Below, in pieces: positions 32,918-46,100 of a stretch of 64,000 nucleotides of DNA (position 1 is its first letter; every line of letters starts with the position of its first letter). The stretch is from Turritopsis dohrnii (lineage: Eukaryota > Cnidaria > Hydrozoa > Anthoathecata > Oceaniidae): assembly GCA_027922465.2 (NCBI GenBank), contig BQMF02000743.1:78733-142732 (forward strand), read 5' to 3'. Below the pieces are notes generated by a model. That model was given only the letters and a program-made list of their open reading frames with translations, searched no databases and was not told where the DNA came from. Made by a program: the position numbers and the translations under genes.

Positions 32918-35586
32918 TTATTTCCTGGCAAAACGCGCCAGTTTTTTTGAGCGTTCTATTATTTCATCACGCGGCTGACGGTCCACCGGTGCCATGAATC
33001 TTTTCCTTGATTTACGTCGCTTCGCTTTCAGGGCACAATTGTAAGTGCCTCCCATCATAACTTTCAGGTAGTCGTAGCGTTTTTTCTGATAAACTTTCCG
33101 GGCAATAAATTTCTTAAATGGCTTTCGCCATGCAATGGTAAATTTGTATTTACCAATATCCAAGCCACTTTGGATTGTGTCTTGCTCGCGACCAGCATTG
33201 AAATTATTATCAAGAGCTGCAAGGTACGCACCCATTATCATATGATCGTGCTGAAAATGATACTGCTTAGGTATGTACTTCAGTAACAGGTTGTTGAAAA
33301 CTTCAATGTCAGTTGTGTGAATGGCTTCCGTTATATTCTGCATGTCGTTCTTGAATCTTTTATCCTTCACAAGCGACACGAGATACTGATGAGCTTGCGA
33401 ACCTTCCGTCAACCACAGCTTCTCACGAACTTCCGTTTTTGACAACGGACCGTGCGCACATTTTTTGAAATATTTGCAGCCAGGCCAATCGTGTCTATTT
33501 ACAGTATGGTAGATGATTGACGAAAACTTTTCATATAAAATGGTTGGATTTTTTTCGCACGTCATGACACTCCACCAGAAATGATTCACAATTGCTGGAA
33601 TCCACTGCAGCAACTGGTCACGGGATTTTATTTTGGAGGCCTTGTTAATTTTTTTGCAAATATTTTTAGCTACATGCCATGGGTCAAACTGATGTGAGAT
33701 GCGATTGAAGCGTGGATCCACTCTCATTAACTTCCTAATTTGCACGTGCTTATCAGTTGAAACAACATCCACGCTAACACCCTCCTTCTGCAGCATAGAC
33801 AACAAACGAATAAAACCCTCCTTCTCCATGGCGTTCGAATTAGCAACTTCTGTTACAGGAACTAATACGGTGTCCACTACCTTCCCAGAATTTTCATCCA
33901 TGAATGTGTATGTGCAATATTTGGCATTGTGCCCAGGGCTATCACATCTCCCATCACCAACAAGAACAATCAAGCTTTGACTTTTCAGCTGTTGTAACAT
34001 ATGCTTTCGTTCCATTCTCCAACGTTTGCGTACTACAGGCATAACGTAATCACGACGAAGCGAGTAAAACACACTATCCGATATAAACTTCAGATTGATG
34101 AGGTATGCAAATCTTTGGAATTTGGCAAACGGGATTCCGGAGAAAGAAATTCCGCTGGTCAAAAACAAATTTCCGAGACCATTTAACGAGCCAACAACAG
34201 GTTGCGATTTCCAATACATAGAACAATTGTTGAAACAATTAATTCGTAAATGAAGCTGGGATCCTGTTTATTTTACCTCTTCAATCAATGACTGATCAAC
34301 AGGGCTTCCACACTGTGGACAATATCGCAACAACTGATACAAATTACTTTCATATACCAAAAATGTTCTCTCCGTTCTATATATGACGTCATCACTTAAA
34401 GAATTTTCGTCAGATAGCTGACTAGATTCATCTTGAGTTGATGGTTGGTATTCACTTCCACTTTCAAACTCCTCACTGGTTTCATCAGAATACTCTATCA
34501 ATTCGGTATCAGTGTCATCTAATTACGTATTCACATTTTTTATTATTTCCGTATTTACATGATTAGTAGATTCTTTATTTACAAGTTGATTATTTACATC
34601 TGCTACACTTTCCTCTTCTAAAACTGACGATACCACAGTTGCTTCGTCATCAATCACATCCCAATCTCCTGTCATGACATTATCGACTTCATTACTGATT
34701 GTAATCTCATTGATAATTTCTTTTTTATCAGTAGATTCCACATCAGCATCGCTGCCTGAACTTGACTGCTGGATTTGTGTTGGTGAATAGCTTATCTTTT
34801 TTCTCTTTGGTGATGGAAATTGATTTCCCTTCGATCGTAATTTCGGTTTAATTTTGATTTTTGCCTGACATTTAAAATGAGCTTTGTTGTGTTTAGCGAG
34901 AGTCAATGTAGATGTAGTGGCATCCTTTGTGTATGCAAATGAAGTTTTGGTGGTCTGAGTACAAATACACGTGAGACCACGACTCCTGTAGTATTCGTCA
35001 ATATTCAATTCACTGCTACAGATTTCAAAATGTTCCGTATTTTCTGGTGTCCCCTCAGCCAGTGATGTTGAGAGAATCTGTTTAATAAGGGGGAATGACA
35101 ATAAGGGAAAATTGCAGCTACAGTAAAAGGGTAGTGTGGAAAAGGTATCAAGGATATGAATGAAACTGCTTTATTTTCCTCTTTCTGAATAAGTAATTCA
35201 GAATGCTTTGTTGAAATAATTTTTGAAAAAAATGTTACCTCTGCTTGCTCTTTTTTCTTGCTTCTTTTAACAGATACTGTACGTGTACTGCTTTTATTTG
35301 ATGCTGCTTTATGAGGAAAGATTGTCGGAATTGCCGATGGGAGAAGCCTACGAGATTTTACTATGCCATAAACCGAAAGCTGATAATTCTCATAAGGCTT
35401 GTCGAAGCAACTATGCTCAAAATGGCTTGAGCAAAGATAAAAATTTTTATCTTGCGGAAAATTTTGACGTCCAGTTTTTTGTTTCCACGTTCTTGCAATT
35501 TTCGCGTCTTTGGGTAATTTGTGATAAGAAATGTGCTTATCTCTCCTCTGCTGATTACTGCAGCCCCAAGCGCTACAGTGAACCAT
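32918..35586 (-). pseudogene. THAP-domain transposase (Kolobok-type), two nonsense codons
   Basis: Exon 1 is 35239-35586 and exon 2 is 32918-35077, in matching phase with GT/AG borders; the sum is about 835 codons. Exon 1 is a complete THAP zinc-binding domain (HCSAWGCSNQQ; FYLCSSHF; RLLPSAIPTIF). Exon 2 has an acidic, serine-rich linker, a CPQCG zinc pair, and a DDE-type core with GDGRCDSPGHNAKYCTY, VVSTDKHVQIRK and HQFDPWHVAKNICK, then a basic C-terminus. In-frame TAA codons occur at 34523-34525 and 34268-34270; the frame is otherwise continuous. The TIRs are perfect but the gene is disabled. Confidence 0.85.
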
Positions 35587-36072
35587 TTTAACATGAATTA
35601 ACTTTGTAAGTTAACTACTCTTCACAAAAAAAGTGATAGATACTGAATCAGAAAGCGCGGGAAATTTTCTTTATTCCTGAAGCACGTTTCATTTGAAATG
35701 GCTGATTGAACAAGGAAGAATGTTTTAACAAACAGTATTGTATGAAAATAGAAAATAATTGATAATTCGTTGATAAATTTATTTTAAATTCAATGTGCAT
35801 TTTATTTTCTGAATATGAGTTACTTCTAAAAATTTTAATAGCCCTACTGTGACGTCAGATCGTATTAGAGATCTGGCGCAAAACTTTATATTCTCCTGAA
35901 GAAGATGGTAAACATGGCGGTCGAACGAAGAAGAGAAGCAAGATTACTTAAAATTTTAAAGAAACATTATTTAACTCAGGACAATTTTAAAAGAGTTTTG
36001 ATTGCTTAGCAAGTGTTTTTTATACTCAATACTTAATTTGAAGTTTCTTTTTACTTCCACCTCGGAATCCCT

Positions 36073-36500
36073 TTAAGAAAATGAATGTGTTTTTAAGAAA
36101 TGGACGTGCTTTTAAGAAAATAGACGCGTTTTTAAGAAACGGACATGTTTTTAAGAAATGGACATGTATTTAAGAAAATGGACGTGTTTTTAAGAAAATA
36201 GACGTGTTTTTTAAGCAACTGGACGTGTTTTTTAGAAATTGGTCGCGTTTTTTAGAAATAGACGCGTTTTTAAGAAAATGAATGTGTTTTTAAGAAAATA
36301 GACGTGTTTTTAAGAAAATCGACGCGTTTATAAGAAAATTGACGCGTTTTTAAGAAAATGGACGTGTTTTTAAAAAAATAGACGTGTTTTTAAGAAAATT
36401 GACGCGTTTTTAGTAAAATGGACGCGTTTATAATAAAATGGACGTCTTTTTAAGATAATGGATGCATTCTGTAGAAAATGATGCGTTTTTAAGGACAAAA
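36073..36500 (+). repeat. Minisatellite, right part
   Basis: About 19 units of GACGTGTTTTTAAGAAAATG and variants (GACGCG, GAATGTG). Same array as 30829-30947, separated by the Kolobok insertion. Confidence 0.85.
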
Positions 36501-36525
36501 CAAGTGAAATCGCGCCAGTTAGCAA

Positions 36526-36650
36526 AAACGCGAAAAACGTATCCAAAACGAGCGGAAAACGTGCTCTGTTCAAAAACGAGCGAAAAACGTACTAAAAACG
36601 AGCGGAAAACGTGCTCAGTTCAAAAACGAGCGAAAAACGTGCTAATAATT
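36526..36650 (+). repeat. Second tandem repeat, ACGAGCGAAAAACGTGCT type
   Basis: About four units built from AAAACGAGCGGAAAACGTGCT with a TCAGTTC spacer. It is probably derived from the neighbouring minisatellite and abuts the integrase-like pseudogene. Confidence 0.7.
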
Positions 36651-36709
36651 TGGAAAAATATGATCTTTTGAACATTGGATATCGAAGAGTCAGCACATGT
36701 TGCCTTGTC

Positions 36710-37828
36710 ATGGATGCTTTAATTATTGAATATTTCGGAAATGGATTCACTTACAAAGAAATTATTTCAATTTTGTCTTCTCGACACAGTAGCATACGAA
36801 CGCTTCATCGCATTTTGAGAAAGCATGGATTGAGAAGAAAAAATAGAGAGTGTAAAACTGCGATTGTGCTGAATTTCATTGCTGATGAACTTAAAACTAG
36901 TGGCAGTCTTATTGGTTATAGAGGAATGCATCAAAGGTTGGCTTCAAATAAAATATTTGTTGACAGAGAAATGGTTCGTCTTTCTATGAAATACCTCGAT
37001 CCTGAAGAAACTGAACGAAGAAAATCTCATAAACTTAAAAGAAGAAAATATGCAGTAGCTGGACCTAGTCATGTTTGGCACTTGGGTGGCAACGACAAAC
37101 TGAAGCCATTTGGCTTTAGTATACATGGATGCATAGATGGCTTCAGCAGGAAAATGCTATGGCTCGAAGCATGTCCTTCCAATAAAAACCCAGGAATTAT
37201 TGCAAAATTTTTTACCGACATGATTATTAGAGTAAAAGGTTGTCCAAGAATTGTTAGAGCAGATCGTGGTGTCGAAAATTCTTCCATTGCTGGTATTCAA
37301 AGATTTTTGAATCGTAGATTGCCTAATGCCAGAAATACTTTCATATTTGGAAAGTCTACTTCTAACCAAAGAATCGAAGCATGGTGGGCTATTTTGAGAA
37401 AGACATGTGTACAGTGGTGAATGAACCTATTCAAAGATTTTCGTGATGCGGGACTGTTTGATGATAGTAACCCTCTTCATGTTAAATGTTTACGTTTTTG
37501 TTACTATGGCTTGCTACAAGATGAATTAACTGCCACTCAAAAAGCATGGAATAACCTCCTGATTCGACCAGTTCAGAATTCTGAGACCTTGTCAGGAGTA
37601 CCAGAAATTATTTATCACTGTAACGAAAACATAGATGTTCTCAATAAAAACATTCAATTATCTGAATTGAGTTTGATCCAACCATATTGCAAAAGTCCTC
37701 CAACATTTGGCTGCAAAAAGGAATTTGCAGAACTTGCCGTGATGCATATGAACATACAAGGATTATCGATGCCAAGAAATATCAATGAGGCAGAATTGTT
37801 GTACTTACAACTCATTCAATTAGTTTGA
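36710..37828 (+). pseudogene. Integrase-core (DDE) protein, one nonsense codon
   Basis: From ATG 36710: an N-terminal helix-turn-helix region (GNGFTYKEIISILSSRH; IRTLHRILRKHGLRR), an HTH/linker with GYRGMHQRL, and an rve-like DDE core with HGCIDGFSRKMLWLEA (Asp), RADRGVEN (Asp) and SNQRIEAWW (Glu). A TGA at 37418-37420 follows CVQW at a site where relatives usually continue with Trp. The same frame then runs on as NLFKDFRDAG to LQLIQLV (37828). This is a multi-copy type in animals resembling IS3EU/Ginger transposases. Superfamily uncertain; terminal repeats not found. Confidence 0.75.
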
Positions 37829-38715
37829 GAAGTTAACTTTTTTCCTCTCTTGATTATTATAGAAAGATATATGTATTTCCGAACATTACCTAGAATTCAC
37901 AGACTTGAACTTTCCCCGACTAAATTCAAATCATAAATTTCTTTCCAGATCATGATAAACAAAGATAGGGTTTCCCAAAGAAACCTCCGCCTAACCGCAA
38001 TAGTTGTATTTTGCAGAATGAAATTTTGCAAAACACGGAGCAATCAACATTACTAAAAGTATGATGTTTGGGTATGATGTTTCCCCCGCTTAATTCACAC
38101 AATAACTCTCAGGCAATTTAAAATTAACTCGTGCCTTACGCGACACACTGTTGTAAGTACGGTGTTCCGTTTATAATAAGGGTTTGGCCGTTTAAGTAAA
38201 AGAGTTTCGATAGCATGGCTAATTATGCATGTAGTTTTGTAAAAAATGGTTATTTCGTTTCAATGACGATTTGTTAGAAAGTGGAAACAATGATCAGGCA
38301 TTTGCAAAGTGATCACAACCATATAAACCATAACAAGATTTTTTCGCAACAAAATAGAGCTAGCTCTTCATGGGAAATCATAAAATGAATAGAATAAATT
38401 CAAACAAAACGAATGCGAAGGAATGCAAAAAATCACCTCCCCATCATAAAATAAAAATAACGAATGCAGAAAATCACTTGTCAAAGGTTAGTCCATTTTC
38501 CACTGCTATCGGTTTGCTTTATGTTCGTACAACGAAATTAACTAGAACTAAAACTTTTCGATACACCAATGCCATACCAAAAAAAGAACAAAAAGTAATA
38601 AATACATGTAGACCAACAAACATACGAGACAACATACTGCTTAGAGATTGGTTAGAAAGACCAATATTGCAATATAAACATGTCAACAAAAATACTGCGG
38701 AGTCTTGACGCGAAC
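37829..38715. other. No gene recognised
   Basis: AT-rich. A lysine- and asparagine-rich plus-strand frame at 38370-38708 is not supported by any domain. This is the 3' flank of the HECT gene. Confidence 0.45.
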
Positions 38716-39718
38716 CTAGCTCTCAAAAAGAACGCCGTCATTCACTTCCCAATGGCCATCATCCCTATAAAAGTTCAGGTTGTCACGAAACTGTTTGAAC
38801 GAATTGTATTGTCGAAGCAATATCAAAATTTTGAAGCAAGTCTTTACAACAGGACGCAAATGTGAGACGGGCTGATTACCTAATTCAACGCAAATAGCTG
38901 TGTCTGGAGGTAAATTCGTTGATCCAGTTATAAATCGTAATAACGTAATCAGTTCCGTCTCCGTACAACTCGTTATATATCGATGCAACCATGTGACAAT
39001 TTTGGCGTCAACGCTTGTAACTTCGTTTGTCTGTAGGCAGTTAACCCTTTGAGGACGATGGGACACTGGTGTCCCGCAACTTTAATTCGTTATGTTTTCA
39101 TGCAATAGAAGAGTTTGGGATATATTTAATAGTAAATAGATAATATAAGGGTAAAACTTTAATTTGGAAAAAAATTAATTAAATTGACCACTCTGCGATT
39201 TGATCACGTGACCTCAAATTTTACTATTTTTCAAAATTTCAATCAGTCTTAAACAATTGCATGCCCCAGGTTTTCAAATAATTTTCATGAATTTCAAATT
39301 TCATTTTTTAATTGCCCTAACATTTATGATTTTGTTAATGTATTTCTTTTTCACACTTTGTACCTTCTAGGGGTTATTATTTCAATTCTTTTCTTTAGGA
39401 CACTGGTGTCCCTCTGGTCCGTAATGGTAATTTTTTGTTTTTGCATAGTTTTTTTGCATTGAAGTTATCAGTTCTTTTTAAAAGATATGCATCAATGAAA
39501 GCAAATTGGATCAAGTTATGTAGTTCATCAAGTGAACCAAGTGCTATTGTGAAGGATTTAGTGAATATAAAGTTTTTTGTTTGTTTAAATTATGCTCAAA
39601 ATGAGTTCAAAAACATCACTTATTACACTTTTTGTATTGTTTTATGTAAATTTGAAAGTCACTTGCAAGCTTTCATGAAGACTTATTTTGAGAAGGAGTG
39701 TTAGACAGACATTTTTAA

Positions 39719-40510
39719 ATGGCTTCAAACAAGAAAATCAGCATCCCTGCATCGACTTATTCATCAGATGAAATCTATGCAATGCTTGATGCCATTGAAA
39801 GTGATGATGATGAGGATATTGAAAAAGGCATTTATGGAACAGCGACAGTGATAGCTGGTCGTAAACACATGCCCACGTTGAAGAATGACAAACAAATGAC
39901 AAGCGGTGAACACGACTGGTTGGCATGCAATGGGACAACTGCTACCAAGTGGATGGAATAGAAGTCAGTCTTATTGTTGTCAACTTATGAGAACGCCAAA
40001 GCTGTTCAGCAGATTGACAGGAGGGTAAAGGGATCTAAAGATAAAGTCAACGTTTCATGTCCCGTTGTTATCATAGATTATAACCAACATATGGGTGGAG
40101 TAGATCTATCTGATCAAATGGAAGTTACCTATCAAGTCGATCGAAGACGCAAATTTAGGTTTTATCTTCGACTATTTTTCGACTTTTTAGATGTAAGTGT
40201 TGTGAATTCCAATATCCTGTAAAACAAAATCGATTAATCCGTTCATATGTCTTCAATGGATTTCCGCTTTAGTCTTGCCCGCAACTTGATCGGAAAATTT
40301 TTCAACAGAAAAAGAGCCGTACCAACATCACGACCACCCAAAAGATCAAAAGGGGGAGAGTTTTGAGGTTGTCGATCACTTACATGAATTTGCAGCGACC
40401 CGCGCTAGCTGTGCTGTCTGTTCGTCCAAAAAGATCGACAACCGCACATTTGTTTGTTGTGTTTCATGCAATTTACCTTTACAAAAGGATAGAAATTGCT
40501 TTTATTTACA
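39719..40510 (+). pseudogene. piggyBac (PGBD4-like) transposase, internally deleted
   Basis: The N-terminus is acidic (SSDEIYAMLDAIESDDDEDIE) and is followed directly by the late part of the catalytic domain (SVLLLSTYENAK, VSCPVVIIDYNQHMGGVDLSDQM). The C-terminal cysteine-rich finger comes last, in a shifted frame (CAVCSSKKIDNRTFVCCVSC, 40405-40465). The DDD core between is missing; a stop at 39959-39961 and frameshifts follow. It is not active. Confidence 0.85.
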
Positions 40511-41252
40511 TCATAATAAACAATTACTTCTGACTCTGATGAACTTTTTAAACATTTATTCCTCACTTTGAGCATGTTGATATGAACTGAAAAGTTACCT
40601 TGTTAGTAATATATTTTCATTTTTGTCCCATATATGTATAACAATCATTATATTAGTGTTATTGAAGAACATAATTGCTTGAAAAATACTCTTTTTTCTT
40701 TAAAAACTTATAAAATAGGGCATTGCTCATTTTCGGCATGATTATGAAAAATACTAGCATATAGTTTCACTAAGTGCCGCCCATATTTAAAAAATGCAAG
40801 TTTGTGTACCTTAAAGGAGCTACGGCACGGCGATCACGTGATTTTGTTTACATTTAATAGCTTGCCTCGTGTTATGATCATTGAATCTAAAGACCAGCTG
40901 GAAAATTTGAATAAGTATTTAATAATATCAGTAATATGAGGAACATGAATAATAAGACTGAGTCCGCTAATAGTTGATCTGGTCCGCTTAATTGTTTCTA
41001 TTCTTAATAAGAATGATATCAAAATTAAGTATACTTGTAGTTTAACGGTTTTTTTTCTTTTTCTGTTATACATGAAATATATAATATATGAACTGAAGAT
41101 AATAAGAGAGCAAAAACAGAAGATGGCACTTGGAAAACCCTATCAAAATAGTTGATTTAAATCTTGCACATTGAGTCAAGTTGAGTATTAACCAACTGAT
41201 GATATTAGGTTTCTAACAAACAAAGTGAACAAGTTTAGGGGCAAAAACAAAA

Positions 41253-43095
41253 TTATGAATGCTTTTGCAATGAGATTATAATGTTTTTATTGTTAACAGT
41301 ATAATCAAAGTTCTCTAAATCGAGCATCTTATCTTCTATTTCATCTTCGGACAGATCACCAATGGCCATAACAGCTTTCAGAGTGTCTGCAAATGCTGTT
41401 ACCACTATCTGCTTTTCTGCGTGCGTTATGGTTATATCAACATTTATGCTGCGTGAACAACGACCGACTTTCATAACGCGATCACATTTGGTGCAGCGCA
41501 CTTTCGTTTCCGCAGGGAATGGAACAACTTTGCGTCGACAGCTCACATTAGCACATTGCAAATAAACATTTACCTTTACTGAATCGACTTTAGGACAGCA
41601 GTACTTAACTGTTAGTGGCTTTATATCATACTTTGACCAATCAATATTTAACTTTGTAAGCGAAATGCTTGCTTGTGTACATGAAGTGGTAGCCAATCGC
41701 TTCCCATTGAAGTTATCAATGACCAAGCTGGTAAAGCTGTAATCAACATTTTCTTTAATTTCGGGTATCATATCTCCCCACACTGATAATTTAATAGATG
41801 CTGTTTCATCTGCAATCAATGCTTGTCGAACATTTCTGAAGTGTTTATCATCCTTTGGACCACAGGCAACCGATCGTGTATCCTCCAACCAGCGTATGGA
41901 TCCTTGAATATCCAACACTGTATTAACTGCAAGATCTGCTAGATCTTCAACTTTTCGAAAAGCTGCTTGTGAGTACTTAAATGCTATATCAGGAGCATCA
42001 CTTATTCTTGAACCAGTATTTGAATTGAAAAACATTAATGCGGTATCAGTTGGTGAAAGACCAGATAGCTTGACAGGTGATTTTAGCTGACATTTGTTGA
42101 AAAACAGATTCCTGCTTGTGGTAGAATTTTCCATTACTCGTATCTTCTTTGTGCTGTCATTAGTTTGAATTTGTGCATCAAAGAAGGTATTATCTTTGCG
42201 AGACCGTTGACATGGTGAAACTGATTTGATATATCCTGTCAATTCTAAAGGAGAACCGAATCGTTAATGAGTTGAGGATTTGGTCAATTTGAAACTTATT
42301 GCAGCTGCGGACAGGTCGCTTAAACCTTAGTATCAATGTCTTCCGATTCAAGACCTCATTTGATGTGACATCAGCAGTATGTCACTTAACCTCTCTCTTT
42401 GCTACTGTTTACTGTTATATTTTTTTAGAACAATACAAGTTTTCCAAGGTTCATGTTTAATTTACATAAAATATATGGGCACGCATTGTTTAATAAATTA
42501 TGCTTAGTTATTCATTCACTATTGCACTCATGTGTATAAAAAAATAGAGGCATTTTTCATGTTTACTTTAGTTCTCCATTAAAACAATCGTTTTTGCTGT
42601 ACAAAACTCACTTACCATCAGATTGCGCTTTTTTGGGAGTAGTTTGATTGTTTTGTAATTTGAGTGGGCTTGATGGCGTGGCTAAAATGAACAATAAAAA
42701 TTAATCTGAAAGGAAGGCGCAACTATATCAAGAGACAGTGTTAAGGTAAAGAAAAACAAATAAGGATAAAAAATTAGATAAAGAGTAACTTACTGATTTG
42801 TTGAACTTTTGCAGATTTTGACTCCACAGTCTTATGCATACGAGCTGTTTGAGTATTATTATTAGGTGGAAGTGCTACAAAAGATTAATGGATACATAGT
42901 TGTTGCTTCATAATAAGGGACAAATACCATAGAGGCTTAGAATGATTTCTTATTCACTTTGTCAAGTGAATTTCTCTCACACCCAAACAAAAAGAAAATA
43001 AAGATAGAAAACTGAAATTAATGTTTTGAATTGCATACAAAAATTTATAATCAGAAGAATATACCTTTTTTTGATTTTCTTGATGCAGATGACAT
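41253..43095 (-). CDS. RPA1-like single-strand DNA-binding protein of the Helitron
   Basis: Four exons with GT/AG borders and consistent phase: 43065-43095 (ATG), 42794-42874, 42616-42681 and 41253-42244, giving 389 residues. The last exon holds OB-fold-like sequence (LNTVLDIQGSIRW-like region, IKLSVWGDMI), a four-cysteine zinc site (CANVSC...CTKC) and a final OB-like domain, as in the large RPA subunit's C-terminal half. The first exons are short and serine/lysine-rich. RPA70-like genes are a known Helitron cargo, thought to help rolling-circle replication by coating ssDNA. Its ATG lies only 21 nt after the RepHel stop, preceded by a pyrimidine tract and TAG. Confidence 0.8.
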
Positions 43096-43116
43096 TCTAC
43101 AAAAAAGGAAAAATCG

Positions 43117-46100
43117 TCAAGCTTCATATTTTTCAGATGTTAATCTGTCTAACTCTTTAAGTCGTGCCTCTTCTCTGATACGATACGCAAAATTTGCAGC
43201 ATTTCTTACCATCAGAAGACGTTCAAAAGAAAAAGGCTCAATAACTAAACTATCAAGTGTACGGACACGTGATAAAGCAACATAAGCTAGTCCAGCAACC
43301 TTTTCAGTTGTGCCTAAGTCAACTATAGCTCTATCAACAGTTAAACCTTGAGATTTATGTATGGTTATAGCCCAACTAAGTTTTAGAGGAATTTGAATTC
43401 TTTCCAAATTTTCATCTGTGGTCGAAAGTACAGGTACAATAGGGATCAAACCCGAATTGTGAAATGTAGGACCAGTATACTTATCAAATTTAACCATGAC
43501 TGCAATTGGCAAAGTTGGCGGCATTTGATTTTCCTTGTATATTATGTGTTGTACAGTACCCATGGTACCATTACACAAACCCATTTGAACCCAAAGATTT
43601 CTGGTCAGCATAACCTGTGCATTAATACCTAAGTGAATAAGAGGCTCAAGTCCACCATAGTCATCAGGTGATAATTTAGCCGCTTTCGGTATATTATGTT
43701 TTGCCTTAATAGGGTAAATGGTTGGACAGGATGCCGTTAAAGAATTGAAATTGTGATCTGCCACTGTCTTGTTTGAAAAAGCTAATCGGAGATATGTGTC
43801 AAGTAACTGTGTATTGACATTGATTGCATTACGGGAGCTCAAAGTCTCCCAATCTTCAATAGTGCTAACCCCATCTCTTAATCGGAGTAGGATGTTTCGA
43901 AATTGTTCTTGGGAAGGATCTTTAACTCTTTCATTAACCTCCAGTTGTACAACATTTTGTATTTCTCGATATGCACAATAACCCATTAAAGCAGTGCTAT
44001 TATCTGGCTTTGAATGATATAGTGGCTTGTCACTTACTGGTGGCAATTGAGCAATATCACCAACCAAAATCATAGAAAATCCACCAAATGTTTCATCAAG
44101 TACACCAGTGGCTTGACGTAAACGCCGATCTATCCAGCCCAACATCCTTTGACCAATTACAGAAAATTCATCAATGATGATATAACGCTTATTCCGTAAT
44201 CTTTGTTGCAATTTTACTAATGATTTTCCTGTTAATTCGCGTTGATGTAGACCCTTGATTGGTAACTGCAACAAACTGTGTAATGTAACTCCCTCAATGT
44301 TGTGTGATGCTATTCCAAAGTAAGAACATAATACACAAGTTTCTTGAAGCAAGCTTTTTAATGCATTAATTAAAAAGCTTTTTCCTGATCCACCTTGACC
44401 AGTAATAATCAATGTCATAGGGAGTGAAACATTTTCATTGTAGTGGTCACGTATTATTTTGTATGCTATGGATTGTTTTCTATTTAATAATAGTACATCA
44501 ACAGGCCGAGTCTGATTTGGAATTACTATGGTAGAACTTTTTACACTTTCTAACCAAAAAGGTATTTCATTCAGTTGTGTTGAGGAATATACTTCTCTCA
44601 TCTGTTGTATTTGATGGGAAGAAAATGACATACCTTCTGACAAAGGGGCCTTTCTTGCAACATACATCCATTCCTCAAGTTCTTCTGAGGCAGGTTCAGC
44701 ATTGTCAGAATCATTTTCAAAATAACTTTCCTCATTAAAATAATTAGTGGCATCTGTAAGAAGTCTCTGCCATTGTGGCATGGCTTTTTGTCCAATTTCA
44801 GACAATAAAAATTCTTTCCATTTTCTCACAAAAGTGGCATCACATTCTGGTTCATTATCCCAAGCATTGGTCACAGTATATTTCCATGGCTTCAACTTAA
44901 TTAATTGATTTTTACAATAAATTCCATAATTTAGACTATTTGGGTTAGAACTATAATTCGGAATAGTGCGAACAATTACAGGCTTTTTCCTTTTAACAAC
45001 TTTGCCATTGTCACTAGAATAGGTGGCAAAAAAAGTTACTAAATTAATTTCGTTTAAATTATGAACAGAAGACTTCCGTTCAGCATAAAGCTCGAGATGT
45101 GACTTTTCAACTGAGATATCATTTTGTTTAATTTTACATCGTTTTGAATTGTCTAAGCTTATGATGGCTGTTTGGAATGAGCATGTGTACAGTTTAAGTG
45201 ATAATATCTGATGCATTACTTCCGGTTTTCCCATATCACGTTCACCTACACACTTAACCATTAATTTTCTTATAGCACTTTGTGTTGAAGTTGCATCAGA
45301 TACATTAGATACAACAGCCACAAAAGCATTCCTGGCAATAGACGACATTTTTTCACCCTTAGAAGCATACTTAACTAAATACTCAACACATGCATGATGG
45401 TCTATGACCAGTTGTATGTCACAATTTGCTCTCCAACCTTGCAGCTGTATTTGTTGATTTCTGTTTAGTCTAGGATCATTACGTTTTGCAACTATTTCAG
45501 GTCGTATGACATGACCAGATTTTGTTATAATTTGTTTGTATTCAATATGTGTATCACTTTGCAAATTAAATGGATAATGAAATCTACAATATTGGTCACC
45601 ATCGTTATTAGTTCTTAAGCAATATTCAGAGTTACATTTGGTATGTCGTTGAACAGAATTAAGCAAGTCAGCATAATCTTCATTCTGATCCTGCATAGCT
45701 TCCTCATAGGTTTTTCTGCAAGGATGGATGGCTGGTTTAGTCCATTCTTGATGTGGTACAGGATTCGTGCAACTAATTAAATAATCATAATAGTCACACA
45801 CTTTTTTTTCTGCATCTTTGCCTTCCATTATTATTTCCTCACATGATTCTGCATTAAGCAAGCCTAGTTTAATTTTTTCCTTACACTCAAAAGCTCTTAA
45901 TGCTTTAGCAGTATAATCACAAATTCCAAAGTCAGAATCAAGTTTTGCAAGTCCATGACAATGAATAGCACCCCTGAGAACAGCAAATTCAAATCTATAC
46001 CAATGCCACACTGCACCCAAAATGTTGTAAAGCCAGTATTTTACGAAAGATTCTACTCTTTGCGTAAAAAACCAATCTAGGATATGAGAGTAATTTATTA

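Larger units (their letters stand above)
30948..36072. mobile_element. Kolobok-type DNA transposon with TTAA target duplication
   Basis: Perfect 15-bp terminal inverted repeats AGGGATTCCGAGGTG at both ends, with TTAA at 30944-30947 and 36073-36076. A subterminal inverted repeat TGACGTCACAGT(G/A)GGGCT occurs near 31155-31172 and 35841-35858. It encodes a THAP-domain transposase on the minus strand. THAP plus a DDE core plus TTAA points to the Kolobok superfamily. The inside also contains a small TA-flanked MITE. 31175-32690 holds no recognised gene. Confidence 0.88.

Noticed and set aside
36073..36500. Regularly spaced repeats as a possible CRISPR array
   Set aside because: Units are head-to-tail without unique spacers and the context is a eukaryote genome; it is a minisatellite.
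38370..38708. Lysine- and asparagine-rich 112-residue frame as a gene
   Set aside because: Composition follows AT-rich DNA; no domain or splice support.
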